From the NCBI GenBank assembly GCA_000436795.1, contig HF993255.1:10313-74312 (forward strand): 64,000 bases of DNA, in the 5' to 3' direction. Source of the stretch: Bacteroides sp. CAG:1076 (GTDB lineage: Bacteria; Bacteroidota; Bacteroidia; Bacteroidales; Bacteroidaceae). Below are positions 33,731 through 42,543 of this stretch, one piece after another. The position numbers were made by a program, and so were the translations under genes. The notes under the pieces were generated by a model that did not search any database, had not been told where the DNA came from, and was given only the letters and a program-made list of their open reading frames with translations. Each line of letters starts with the position of its first letter. The stretch's first letter is position 1.

Positions 33731-36094
33731 ATGGAAGATAGACGTAAATTATGGAATGATTTTCTTTCCGCATTTCCCTTGGAGACGTTATCGGATATGC
33801 CATTGGAAAAATATACCAATCTGAATCGGTCGGACTCTTTTTGTTATTGGGTGGAAAGTAGGACTTATAGCTTAGGCTCTATATGGGGAGGATCTTCCTA
33901 CAAATTTGGTATATATAAATACAATGAACGACCTAAGGGGAATGCATCACATGTAATGTGTGATGACGCTTATGCATGGTATACAAAAAATGGAAATACA
34001 GCTCAAGAAGCCTATAAGTTTGTAAGAGGTGAGATTGTAAAGATTGCCCATCTTGCCCGTGAAGGGAAATGGGAGGCTATTGATGAAATTACCACTTTGG
34101 GAGAGGTGTTCAAGTGGAAAATTGCATTCTTATATTCTGACGGACAGTTGATACCTGTCTATAATCGTTCTATGCTGGAAACAGTAACGGAAAAGTTAGG
34201 TATGGACGAGCCAAAGAAAAAGAGTATTCCGTATATGCAACGTTATCTCCTGCAGAGAAAAGGAGCCGAGGATTTGTTTACGTTTTATGACCAACTGCGT
34301 CAGCTGATTGGCAAAACAAAAGTAAAATCATCCAGCGAGGATGTAAATGCGGGTCAGAAGTTTTGGATGTATGCTCCCGGAGAAAGTGGCTCAAAGTGGA
34401 GCCGGTGCCAGCACGACCACATTATCTGCATCGGCTGGGAAGAGCTGGGAGATTTGAGTCAATATGATTCGCTCGAACATGTCAGGGAACAGATGAAAAA
34501 AATCTATGGGAAGCCGGGCTCAAGTTTTAAGAATGATGGCCTTGCTGTATGGGAATTCGTTCATGTCATCAAGCCTGGAGATGTTATTTATGTGAAGTCG
34601 GGTATTAGTAAGATTGTGGGACGGGGTATCGTAAAGTCTGATTATATATATGATGAAAGTTATGAGGATTTCCAAAATGTACGTAAAGTGGAATGGACCC
34701 ACGTGGGGATGTGGGATGCTCCTCATAATTCTGCATTGAAGACATTGACCGATATTACCAAATATCCTGAATATGTGCAGGGTATAGAATCATTATTCCA
34801 TACACCGTCTGATTCTGAAAAACGGTATTGGTGGTTGGTATCCAATCCGAAAATATGGAGTATGAACGATTTGGCTGTAGGTTCTGCAGTCAGGTACAAT
34901 CTCTATAATGACAATGGAAAACCACGTCGTATTTTCCAGAACTTTTTAGATGCTAAGGTAGGAGATGCGGTAATTGGTTATGAGTCCACACCCGTAAAGC
35001 AGATTGTGGCACTTGCGAAGGTCTCAAAAGAACAGGATGGAGAGACCATAGAGTTCGTGAAAACGGAGGCTTTGAAAAATCCGGTGGATTTTGCTACAGT
35101 CAAGGCTACGGAGGAATTGAAAGATATGCAGTTTCTCAGCAACCCGCAAGGCTCGTTCTTTTCATTGGCAGCGACTGAATATGAGTTGTTACTGGACATT
35201 ATCCGTGAAACGAATATCACTCCAGTGGAAAAGCATATTGAAACGTATACAAAGGATAAATTTTTGAGTGAAGTCTTTATGGATGAGTCCTCGTATGATA
35301 GTCTTGTCGCATTACTGAACTTGAAGAAGAATGTAATTCTTCAAGGAGCTCCAGGTGTCGGTAAAACTTTTACTGCCAAACGACTTGCCTATTCGATGCT
35401 TGGGCGTAAGGATGAAGAACAGGTGGAAATGGTGCAGTTCCATCAGAATTTCTCCTATGAAGATTTTATTATGGGCTATAAACCGACGGAAGAGGGCGGC
35501 TTTGTGTTAAAGCCTGGCATTTTTTACAACTTCTGCAAGAAAGCAAAGAGTAATCCGGACAAGAAATATTTCTTTATCATCGATGAAATCAACCGGGGTA
35601 ATCTGAGCAAGATTTTTGGCGAGCTGCTTATGCTTATAGAGAACGGTTATCGGGGGAAGAATATCAAATTGGCTTATACAGGCGATGATTTTACGGTTCC
35701 CGAGAATATATACATCATTGGCATGATGAATACAGCCGACCGCAGTCTGGCAATGATTGACTATGCTTTGCGCCGCCGTTTCAGCTTCTTCGAGATGAAG
35801 CCCGGATTCTCGACCAATGGTTTCAGGAAATATCAGTCTGACCTTCACAATGAGACCTTTGATAAAGTGATTGAAGCCATAGAAAACCTGAATAAGGTGA
35901 TAGCTCATGATGATGCTTTGGGGGCCGGCTTTTGTATCGGACACAGCTATTTTTGCAATCAGAAAGCAATCGATAAGATGTGGTTAGAGAATGTGATAAA
36001 CTACGATATAGCACCCATGCTGAAAGAATATTGGTTTGATGATCCACAGAAAAGCAAAATGCAAATAGATATGATTAAAAGTCTACTTTCATGA
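33731..36094 (+). CDS. mcrB: McrB-type GTPase with tandem EVE/PUA-like reader domains
   Basis: A 787-residue type IV restriction motor. Residues 1-200 form an unrecognised N-terminal domain. Near 211 a PUA-like unit begins (FWMYAPGESGSKW, then IICIGWEELGDLSQY), a pattern seen in predicted EVE-like modules. Near 365 a second, clearer EVE-type unit starts (YWWLVSNPKIWSMNDL). The C-terminal AAA+ domain has Walker A LQGAPGVGKTFTAKR (about 537), MVQFHQNFSYEDFIMGYKP, Walker B FFIIDEINRGNLSKIFGE and the McrB signature GMMNTADRSLAMIDYALRRR. Reader domains of this fold recognise modified bases in DNA. It overlaps mcrC by ATGA. Confidence 0.88.
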   Translation: MEDRRKLWNDFLSAFPLETLSDMPLEKYTNLNRSDSFCYWVESRTYSLGSIWGGSSYKFGIYKYNERPKGNASHVMCDDAYAWYTKNGNTAQEAYKFVRGEIVKIAHLAREGKWEAIDEITTLGEVFKWKIAFLYSDGQLIPVYNRSMLETVTEKLGMDEPKKKSIPYMQRYLLQRKGAEDLFTFYDQLRQLIGKTKVKSSSEDVNAGQKFWMYAPGESGSKWSRCQHDHIICIGWEELGDLSQYDSLEHVREQMKKIYGKPGSSFKNDGLAVWEFVHVIKPGDVIYVKSGISKIVGRGIVKSDYIYDESYEDFQNVRKVEWTHVGMWDAPHNSALKTLTDITKYPEYVQGIESLFHTPSDSEKRYWWLVSNPKIWSMNDLAVGSAVRYNLYNDNGKPRRIFQNFLDAKVGDAVIGYESTPVKQIVALAKVSKEQDGETIEFVKTEALKNPVDFATVKATEELKDMQFLSNPQGSFFSLAATEYELLLDIIRETNITPVEKHIETYTKDKFLSEVFMDESSYDSLVALLNLKKNVILQGAPGVGKTFTAKRLAYSMLGRKDEEQVEMVQFHQNFSYEDFIMGYKPTEEGGFVLKPGIFYNFCKKAKSNPDKKYFFIIDEINRGNLSKIFGELLMLIENGYRGKNIKLAYTGDDFTVPENIYIIGMMNTADRSLAMIDYALRRRFSFFEMKPGFSTNGFRKYQSDLHNETFDKVIEAIENLNKVIAHDDALGAGFCIGHSYFCNQKAIDKMWLENVINYDIAPMLKEYWFDDPQKSKMQIDMIKSLLS

Positions 36095-37146
36095 TAATAG
36101 ATAAAGGCATACCCATAAAAAACGTTTATTATATGCTCACTTATGCTTTCAAGGAATTGAAACATAATAATTATGAGAATATAATGGGGGAAGAGTTTGA
36201 GGATATTTACGACTTGTTCGCGGAAATCCTTTACTTGGGCATTACTTGTTTGTTGAAGCAAGGGCTTCATCGCCAGTATATCACGCAGGAAGATGAACTT
36301 CATACCTTGCGAGGTAAACTGTCTATCCAACGCACCCTCAAGAAGCGTATGTCAAGAGATACTCATTTGGTATGTGAGTTTGATACGTTTTCAGAGAACA
36401 ATGTGTTCAACCAGATCTTAAAATCGTGTGTGTTCTTGTTACTCAGGCATTCCGACGTGTCGTCTACGAGAAAAACGAAGCTGAGAAAACTGATGATTTA
36501 TTTCGAAGCTGTGGATGAAATACCTTCTTCATCTATACGGTGGAATATGCTACGCTACGATAGGAATTTACGTACTTATCAAATGCTTCATAGTATATGT
36601 TATTTTCTGTTACAGAGCCGGCTACTTACAACGGACGACGGCAATGTGAAAATGGAATGTTTTTCTGATGAACATATGAATCTGCTTTTTCAGCGTTTTG
36701 TGATGGAGTTTTATAAAAGGAAACATCCAGAGTATAAACCTAGGGCTAAACAAATCAAGTGGGACATGGATGTGGATGAAAATGTGTCTGTGGCAATGCT
36801 CCCGATTATGCAGACAGACATCACACTTACCGTAGGTCAAAGGACATTGATTATTGATGCAAAGTATTATGGCCGGACGGTGCAGGAAAATTTAGGTAAA
36901 TTCACCATACATTCTTCCAATCTTTATCAGATACATGCATACGTCACAAATGAGGATAGGTATCACACCGGATTGGTGGATGGATTACTGCTATATGCGA
37001 GAACCTCAAGCGATATTCAACCTGATATGCACTTTATCAATCATGATGGCAATATATTTATGGCAAAAACATTGGATTTGTGCCAGGATTTCAAGAAAAT
37101 AGAAGAACAACTTGAAAAAATACCTGATTACCCGTTAGGTAGTTAA
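36091..37146 (+). CDS. mcrC: McrC-family nuclease subunit
   Basis: A 351-residue partner of McrB, which activates GTP hydrolysis and cuts DNA. It begins IPIKNVYYMLTYAFKEL, typical of McrC/5-methylcytosine restriction proteins. After a helical middle domain comes the PD-(D/E)xK core: VAMLPIMQTDITLTV, then LIIDAKYYGRT, then NLYQIHAYV. The D...DAK catalytic residues are intact. It is translationally coupled to mcrB. Confidence 0.9.
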   Translation: MIIDKGIPIKNVYYMLTYAFKELKHNNYENIMGEEFEDIYDLFAEILYLGITCLLKQGLHRQYITQEDELHTLRGKLSIQRTLKKRMSRDTHLVCEFDTFSENNVFNQILKSCVFLLLRHSDVSSTRKTKLRKLMIYFEAVDEIPSSSIRWNMLRYDRNLRTYQMLHSICYFLLQSRLLTTDDGNVKMECFSDEHMNLLFQRFVMEFYKRKHPEYKPRAKQIKWDMDVDENVSVAMLPIMQTDITLTVGQRTLIIDAKYYGRTVQENLGKFTIHSSNLYQIHAYVTNEDRYHTGLVDGLLLYARTSSDIQPDMHFINHDGNIFMAKTLDLCQDFKKIEEQLEKIPDYPLGS

Positions 37147-37313
37147 ACGTGTCGTCCAGCATTAAGTCGAATGAGAAAGGCCTGTCTGGAAAATCTGGGA
37201 AACAATGTCTCGTTTGCTTGAAATCATCTTCCTACGATAAATGACAAAGACGCTTCAAAATTCTTCAAAACCGATTTTTTGTAAAAGACAAAGAGAGATA
37301 TATGAAAGTTTGA

Positions 37314-37916
37314 TTGATTAACGGAAGTCCTCACAGAGAGGAAAATACATTTATCGCCTTGTCGGAAGTGGCAAAGGCATTAGAGGCTAATGGAGAGGAA
37401 GCAGAAATTGTGTCTATCGGGACTAAAGCGGTGCAGGGTTGCATTGCCTGTGGTCGCTGTAGAGAACTGGGACGGTGTGTGTTCAAGGATGAATTATATA
37501 ACAAGATTAGGGAGAAACTGGGAACGGCAGATGGCATCGTTATCGGATCACCGGTATATTATGCAGGCTCTAACGGTTCGCTTTGCGCCTTGCTCGACCG
37601 CTTGTTTTATTCGGCCGGAAATCTGCTTGCCTATAAGCCTGCTGCTTCAGTAGCTGTATGTCGCCGCGGGGGTGCCAGTGCTACATTCGACCGCCTGAAC
37701 AAGTATTTTACTATCAACAATATGCCTGTTGTATCATCACAATATTGGAACAGTGTGCATGGAAGATTGCCTGGTGAAGCTACTCAGGATATAGAGGGTT
37801 TGCAGACCATGCGTACGTTAGGAAGAAACATGGCGTGGCTGCTGAAGAATTTGAAACAAGGTGGGGAACCTATACCTCCAAGTGAGCCGTGGGATCCGAC
37901 TCATTTCATCCGTTAA
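37314..37916 (+). CDS. Flavodoxin-fold NAD(P)H-dependent oxidoreductase with a stop at codon 4
   Basis: The 200-residue open frame has INGSPHREENTF (FMN phosphate loop), a Cys cluster VQGCIACGRCRELGRCVFKD and IVIGSPVYYAGSNG. In this family the start is typically MKVLLINGSP. Here the DNA reads ATG AAA GTT TGA TTG ATT AAC from base 37302, so an in-frame TGA follows three codons and the family sequence resumes at once. Translation could begin at the TTG directly after the stop, losing three residues, or the gene may be newly inactivated. The rest shows no damage. Confidence 0.72.
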   Translation: MINGSPHREENTFIALSEVAKALEANGEEAEIVSIGTKAVQGCIACGRCRELGRCVFKDELYNKIREKLGTADGIVIGSPVYYAGSNGSLCALLDRLFYSAGNLLAYKPAASVAVCRRGGASATFDRLNKYFTINNMPVVSSQYWNSVHGRLPGEATQDIEGLQTMRTLGRNMAWLLKNLKQGGEPIPPSEPWDPTHFIR

Positions 37917-38023
37917 TAGTATAAGGTTGCAAAAAGGATTTGTTCCAGTATAATGGCATTACGGGACTGTTTTTAGCCAATATAGTTGAATGAATTCTTT
38001 TCCTTTTATTTCGTAAACATCCA

Positions 38024-38376
38024 TTATAGGTCTTTCAGCTTCTCTACCAGCAGATGGGCATGTAGGATAGACTTCTCTTTCATCTGTGCAAGTTTTGTTT
38101 CATTTTGACGGTTGGCATACGAAAGTCCTCCGCTATATACATAGCCGCACCATTTTTGTCGGGATAGTGTCAGATTGGGTTTCTTTCAACGAACATTTTA
38201 CTTCATCGAGTTATATTGGGAGGGTACTTATTCTTGTTTAAAATCATGTCTTTTCTCATCCCAATACAAATTCCTTGCATAAAATATTTGTCGTCCAATA
38301 AATCTCCATAACTTTGAGCGCTGAAGGAATAGCAACCATTTTTATTTCCTACTTTGAAAATTCTTAATTTTAAAAT
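38024..38376 (-). pseudogene. Frameshifted, N-terminally truncated gene remnant
   Basis: Three consecutive minus-strand frames each read protein-like sequence and fit end to end. First LRIFKVGNKNGCYSFSAQSY and FMQGICIGMRKDMILNKNKY to a TGA at 38203. Then LDEVKCSLKETQSDTIPTKM to a TAG at 38133. Then KWCGYVYSGGLSYANR and AHLLVEKLKDL to the TAA at 38024. Two frameshifts of the same gene explain this better than three chance frames. No start codon lies upstream, where TAA closes the first frame. The family is unknown. It fills most of the gap between the flavodoxin-like gene and the DUF3089 gene. Confidence 0.6.
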
Positions 38377-38428
38377 TTAGAAGAAGGAATCAGAACTTGC
38401 ATCAGTGAATTATCTAAATAAAAATCAT

Positions 38429-39409
38429 ATGAATAAAATTTATTTCAACAAAGAGAAAAACATCCGTTTATGGTATATAGTTACCCTTTTACTATGTGTG
38501 CTGTTTTCGGGATGTGACAAGATGGAGGCACAGGAGTATATTCCTCAGGCACCTGACTATTCTGATTCAACTTTCTGGTATACAGAAGAAAATGATAAGA
38601 CGGGAAAAAATGCCGACGTGTTTTATATTGTATCTACTTGGGAAAAAGATTGGAAGGACGAGAATGGAACAATAGTTCATTATGCGGATGTTTATAAAAA
38701 GAAACACCGTGATGATATGACAAAAGAGATTTCGGCTATAGCTGCTTATATGGGTAAGGATAATAATTTTTATTCTCCTTTTTATCGGCATATAACAATT
38801 CAAGTGTGGGCTACGCGCGATGAAGACATTATCAACAAACGTTTTGCTATTGCCTTTGAAGATATCCGTAACGCATTCGAAACCTTTTTGAAGAACCGTC
38901 CGAAGAATCGTCCGTTTGTACTGGCCGGATTCAGTCAGGGTGGCAAGGCGGTTGTCGAACTGTTGAAGATAATGCCTAAGGACGTATACCAACAGATGGT
39001 GGCTGCTTATGTACTGGGTTACAAGGTTACACCTGACGATACGTTGGCTTCTACCAATATTAAGGCTGCCCAGGGCCCCGACGACATTGGTGTAACGATA
39101 TGTTATAATTCTGTCAGCGATGTGAAGTATATTCAGCCTGTGGTAGCTGCTCCATGTGCCTTCTGTATCAACCCAGTGAACTGGCGTACGGATGATGTAC
39201 CGGCTACCTTGCACGACACGATTACGGTGAGTGTAGCACAAAAGGAAAAGGTGCTGGTGGTGAAAGGATACAGTGGTAGTGAATATTCTCCGATTATGGG
39301 CTTCCTTAATGTAGGTGATTTTCATAGCGCTGAGCCGTGGCTGTATAAGGAATGTCTTGAAGAGAATATCAAGAATCGTATCGAGATTTTCAAGAAAACA
39401 CGGTTTTAA
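38429..39409 (+). CDS. DUF3089 lipoprotein, alpha/beta-hydrolase-like
   Basis: A lipoprotein of about 326 residues. A hydrophobic stretch WYIVTLLLCVLFSGC ends in a lipobox. Following it, DSTFWYTEEND then KNADVFYIVSTW is the usual opening of DUF3089, and RPFVLAGFSQGGKAVVELL has the GxSxG nucleophile elbow. A late NVGDFHS may supply the catalytic His. It is probably an esterase in the envelope. A GTG eight codons upstream is in frame, but the ATG is preferred. A strong terminator follows. Confidence 0.85.
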   Translation: MNKIYFNKEKNIRLWYIVTLLLCVLFSGCDKMEAQEYIPQAPDYSDSTFWYTEENDKTGKNADVFYIVSTWEKDWKDENGTIVHYADVYKKKHRDDMTKEISAIAAYMGKDNNFYSPFYRHITIQVWATRDEDIINKRFAIAFEDIRNAFETFLKNRPKNRPFVLAGFSQGGKAVVELLKIMPKDVYQQMVAAYVLGYKVTPDDTLASTNIKAAQGPDDIGVTICYNSVSDVKYIQPVVAAPCAFCINPVNWRTDDVPATLHDTITVSVAQKEKVLVVKGYSGSEYSPIMGFLNVGDFHSAEPWLYKECLEENIKNRIEIFKKTRF

Positions 39410-39420
39410 GAAAAACAAGG

Positions 39421-39459
39421 TGATGAGCCAGCGGCTTTCGGGAGCTGTTGGCTCATCAT
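39421..39459 (+). terminator. Terminator after the DUF3089 gene
   Basis: Arms TGATGAGCCAGC and GCTGTTGGCTCATCA form a stem of about 12 bp with one bulged T. It is probably bidirectional, since the helicase gene converges from the other side 220 nt away. Confidence 0.7.
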
Positions 39460-39677
39460 ATTATGAGGTGTTATAAGATAGTAGTTTGCAAACAGCAGTG
39501 GAATCGTTAGATGTCGATAGTGATACCAATCTGCCTTTATGCTTTATATAGGTTTATCCATATCATCTTTAGAAATTATAGGCTATCTTTAGTGTAAGTT
39601 TCGAAAATCGCAAATTTGTGTGCATATTTCCAATGCTTACACTATTGGTACTTTCTTTTGAATATCCTTAATTTTTG

Positions 39678-42053
39678 CTATATATTTCTATTAGGCTGTA
39701 AAATACCGATGAACTCTCCAATAATTCGAAATTCGTCTGCATGCTCTTCTTCAATGACTATGGGAGAATAATCGGAATTTTTAGGTTGGAGAACAATTTC
39801 TTCATGAGCCCAGTTTCCTTCTGCATCAAATGATTTCTTGCTGGTATATGTCTTGATGGAGTAACTGCCAGTATAGTCTGGATCATAGTAATTATGGTGT
39901 TCGGCAAGTACAATTTTTCCTTGTCGGCTACCTGCTGGATTGGCTCTAAATACGCAATAATCTCCATCGTGAATGACTGGTTCCATGGAATGTCCCACAG
40001 CTTGTACGATAAACATATTTCGGTTAAGCTTTCCCATACTTTCTACTTTCATCCAACCGCTTTCATCTACCATTTCTCCTTCTCCAAAATAACCGCATGC
40101 TGCTCGTATGGAATACAGGGGGAGGAAATCGATGTATTTTACTTCATCGTTCACTTCTGGCTCAATTCTTAGTTCAGGGATAGATTCGTCGTGTTGAGGC
40201 TCTAACTGAGCTGCAAGATATTCAGTCAATGGCTTGTCACAACAATAAACATAGCACCCTTTCATTCCTCGGGTAAGTAAAGTACGATATGTGTTTTTTA
40301 TAATCTCATCAGCATCTTGAAGAGCTTTGATTTTATTGTGTGCAATGAGTGACTTAAATCCTTTGACAGATTGATCATTATTAGAACGTTGAGTGACATC
40401 TGTAATGATTTGTCCGTTCTCATAACGCATATCCGGCCCGATAATGACACCTACATAATCCAGTTCCAAACCCTGACATGTGTGTATGCAACCTATTTCT
40501 TCGATGGATTTGTTACCTATAATCCATAAATTTTTGTCAGCGTTTAGATTCCAGCGTTTCTTAAAATGGAATTCAGATAGAATGATATCGTAGGCATTAG
40601 GATTTTTCTTGCTATTCCAATCCCAGCAATATCCAGCTACTACGCGTGCTTTGTTATTAATTTGATTCTTTTCTTTAATCGTTTCAAACAGTTGGTTTGG
40701 ATCAGAAAAGATTCGAAAATCATAATCATCAGCTGCTAATCGAATATTAGCTGTTTGTCTGATTTGTAAAGTATTGTCGATCCAACTTAAATAACCGTCT
40801 GAACCATTGCATCGGAATTGAGAGTTTAGCTTAGCAGTGTGTACTACAGCGCCACAAGATTCTGCAAATTTTTGTATGGTAGCTTTGGAGCCTATATCTT
40901 TGATATGTACTCTTTGTCGATCATCTACAAAGAATACAGAAAAGTGGGATGCTTGTATGATTTCAATAATCTGATTCTCTCCTAAATTACTATATAGTCC
41001 ACTTCTCATATTCAGTCTGTGAGCCTCGTCAACAATTAGTGCTCCAAAAGTATTTTGTGGAGTATCAATGAAACTGCCACTGCCTACAAACAAATTGTTG
41101 ATATAGCTTTTCTTGAAACTTCCTAATAGTTTGGCTGTGTATACATCTCGTGGTGCCGCATTTTTTGATACATATTGTGCAACAATTCCTTCTTTTGTTA
41201 ATTGAGCCAAAAGATTTACTGCTACGACACTTTTCCCCGTACCTGGACCACCTTCTACGATAAGAACTTGTTTGGGCCCTTTTGCTGCTTCTCGTGCTAA
41301 ATTTAATGCAGTTTCGTATACGACTTTTTGATCATCCAACAATACAAACTCTCTGTTTCCATGTAACATAGAGTTCAATGCATCTGCCAGTTGTTTGGAT
41401 GGGCGTAGTCTTCCATTATCGATGAGCCATACAATATCTTCCTTAGAACCGTATTTAATGTGTCTTTTTATAAATTCTTGCAGTTTTCTAGCATCCGATT
41501 TTAGAAATAGAGGAGCTTTTATTATGTATTCTGTATAACATTCATTAGAAATAATATGATCTTCCTGATAATTATGTAAGAATGCACAAGGCAGGAGTTG
41601 TATGTTCTGTTCGCGTACAGTTTCATTATAATTTTGAAGCATGTAAGCATACGACCAAGCTTGATAGGAAGGATGTGCCGTTTCACTTTCACCATGCTGA
41701 AAACGTGTCTGTATAATACCGGATTTTGAGGATAGTTTTGCTTGTTCCCATTGTTTCAATTCAATAATAACAATGTTAGAACGTTGATTATCGTCTACTC
41801 CGGAAATAATAAAATCGATTCTTTTAGATGTTAGGGGAATTTGATATTCGATAGCAATTGTTGAATTATCTGGAATATCTGATGTATTGATTACTTTATA
41901 CATATGCATCATGGAATTTTTCCATGATAGCTTTTCATTAGGTGAAGTGTGTCTTCCCAAATGAATTAAGAAGGCGTGATCAATGTCATCAGCGATGGTA
42001 CCATTGAAGACATCATTGATGAATCCCTTTTTACTGGCGTGATATACAATCAT
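39678..42053 (-). CDS. Nuclease-helicase (DUF2075)-S24 peptidase fusion
   Basis: A 791-residue three-part protein. The N-terminus carries a PD-(D/E)xK-like core (KRIDFIISGVDD near 78 and NIVIIELKQWEQ near 96). The centre is an SF1-like DUF2075 helicase: Walker A VEGGPGTGKSVVAVNLL near 268, Walker B ALIVDEAHRL near 341, motif FFVDDRQRV, then CIHTCQGLELDYVGVIIGP and TYRTLLTRGMKGCYVYC. The C-terminal 110 residues are an S24/LexA-like peptidase: FIVQAVGHSMEPVIHDGD with the Ser and SRQGKIVLAEHH with the Lys of the dyad. It overlaps the MazG-like gene by ATGA. This looks like a DNA-acting defence or repair effector with a self-cleaving sensor, which is inference. Confidence 0.82.
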   Translation of the reverse strand: MIVYHASKKGFINDVFNGTIADDIDHAFLIHLGRHTSPNEKLSWKNSMMHMYKVINTSDIPDNSTIAIEYQIPLTSKRIDFIISGVDDNQRSNIVIIELKQWEQAKLSSKSGIIQTRFQHGESETAHPSYQAWSYAYMLQNYNETVREQNIQLLPCAFLHNYQEDHIISNECYTEYIIKAPLFLKSDARKLQEFIKRHIKYGSKEDIVWLIDNGRLRPSKQLADALNSMLHGNREFVLLDDQKVVYETALNLAREAAKGPKQVLIVEGGPGTGKSVVAVNLLAQLTKEGIVAQYVSKNAAPRDVYTAKLLGSFKKSYINNLFVGSGSFIDTPQNTFGALIVDEAHRLNMRSGLYSNLGENQIIEIIQASHFSVFFVDDRQRVHIKDIGSKATIQKFAESCGAVVHTAKLNSQFRCNGSDGYLSWIDNTLQIRQTANIRLAADDYDFRIFSDPNQLFETIKEKNQINNKARVVAGYCWDWNSKKNPNAYDIILSEFHFKKRWNLNADKNLWIIGNKSIEEIGCIHTCQGLELDYVGVIIGPDMRYENGQIITDVTQRSNNDQSVKGFKSLIAHNKIKALQDADEIIKNTYRTLLTRGMKGCYVYCCDKPLTEYLAAQLEPQHDESIPELRIEPEVNDEVKYIDFLPLYSIRAACGYFGEGEMVDESGWMKVESMGKLNRNMFIVQAVGHSMEPVIHDGDYCVFRANPAGSRQGKIVLAEHHNYYDPDYTGSYSIKTYTSKKSFDAEGNWAHEEIVLQPKNSDYSPIVIEEEHADEFRIIGEFIGILQPNRNI

Positions 42054-42391
42054 AGTTCAGTATATTTCTTGGCGTTGCCTTTGGATTTGTCAATAGGATA
42101 TTTTTCTGCGTTTTTAGCTAATTTCGATAATATAATTTCTTTGATGTCTAAATCGTATTTGTCAGCAATGAGAAATGCATAATTCATGATATCAGCCAAT
42201 TCTTCTTTGATTTTATCCACATTAACGTCTTCTGGTCGTTTCCATAAAAATGCCTCGTTTAATTCTGAAGCTTCAATGGATAAAGCTAATGCAAGATCTT
42301 TTCCATTGTGGAACTGATCCCAGTCTCTGTCTTTAGTGAATTGGATAATCCGTTCCATTATTTCTTTTATATCTGAATTTTTTGATGTCAT
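42050..42391 (-). CDS. MazG-like nucleotide pyrophosphohydrolase
   Basis: A 113-residue all-alpha NTP pyrophosphohydrolase. The metal-binding signature is ALSIEASELNEAFLW (E-x2-E) with KEELADIMNYAFLIADKY (E-x2-D), matching the MazG/RS21-C6 fold of dimeric dCTPase-like enzymes. It hydrolyses nucleoside triphosphates to monophosphates; the preferred nucleotide cannot be read. It is the first gene of a two-gene operon and is translationally coupled to the helicase fusion, with a consensus promoter upstream. Confidence 0.9.
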   Translation of the reverse strand: MTSKNSDIKEIMERIIQFTKDRDWDQFHNGKDLALALSIEASELNEAFLWKRPEDVNVDKIKEELADIMNYAFLIADKYDLDIKEIILSKLAKNAEKYPIDKSKGNAKKYTEL

Positions 42392-42418
42392 TATATCTGT
42401 CTTTTTTATGAATTAAGA

Positions 42419-42449
42419 CAAAGATAAATCTACTTTGTTGAATATCAAA
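42419..42449 (-). promoter_or_regulatory. Promoter of the mazG-helicase operon
   Basis: The minus strand shows TTTG, 19 nt, TATCTTTG, ending 28 nt before the ATG. A full consensus suggests constitutive expression. Confidence 0.7.
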
Positions 42450-42543
42450 GTATGAAATAAATAAGTGTGGGAAAATCTGTTAAATCATAACTTTGCTGAC
42501 ACATTCTAAATTGTGATAAGAAATAGAATCTTTTTATTGTTAT

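Noticed and set aside
38567-39418. 283-codon frame antisense to the DUF3089 gene
   Set aside because: The opposite strand carries a lipobox and hydrolase motif; this frame has none.
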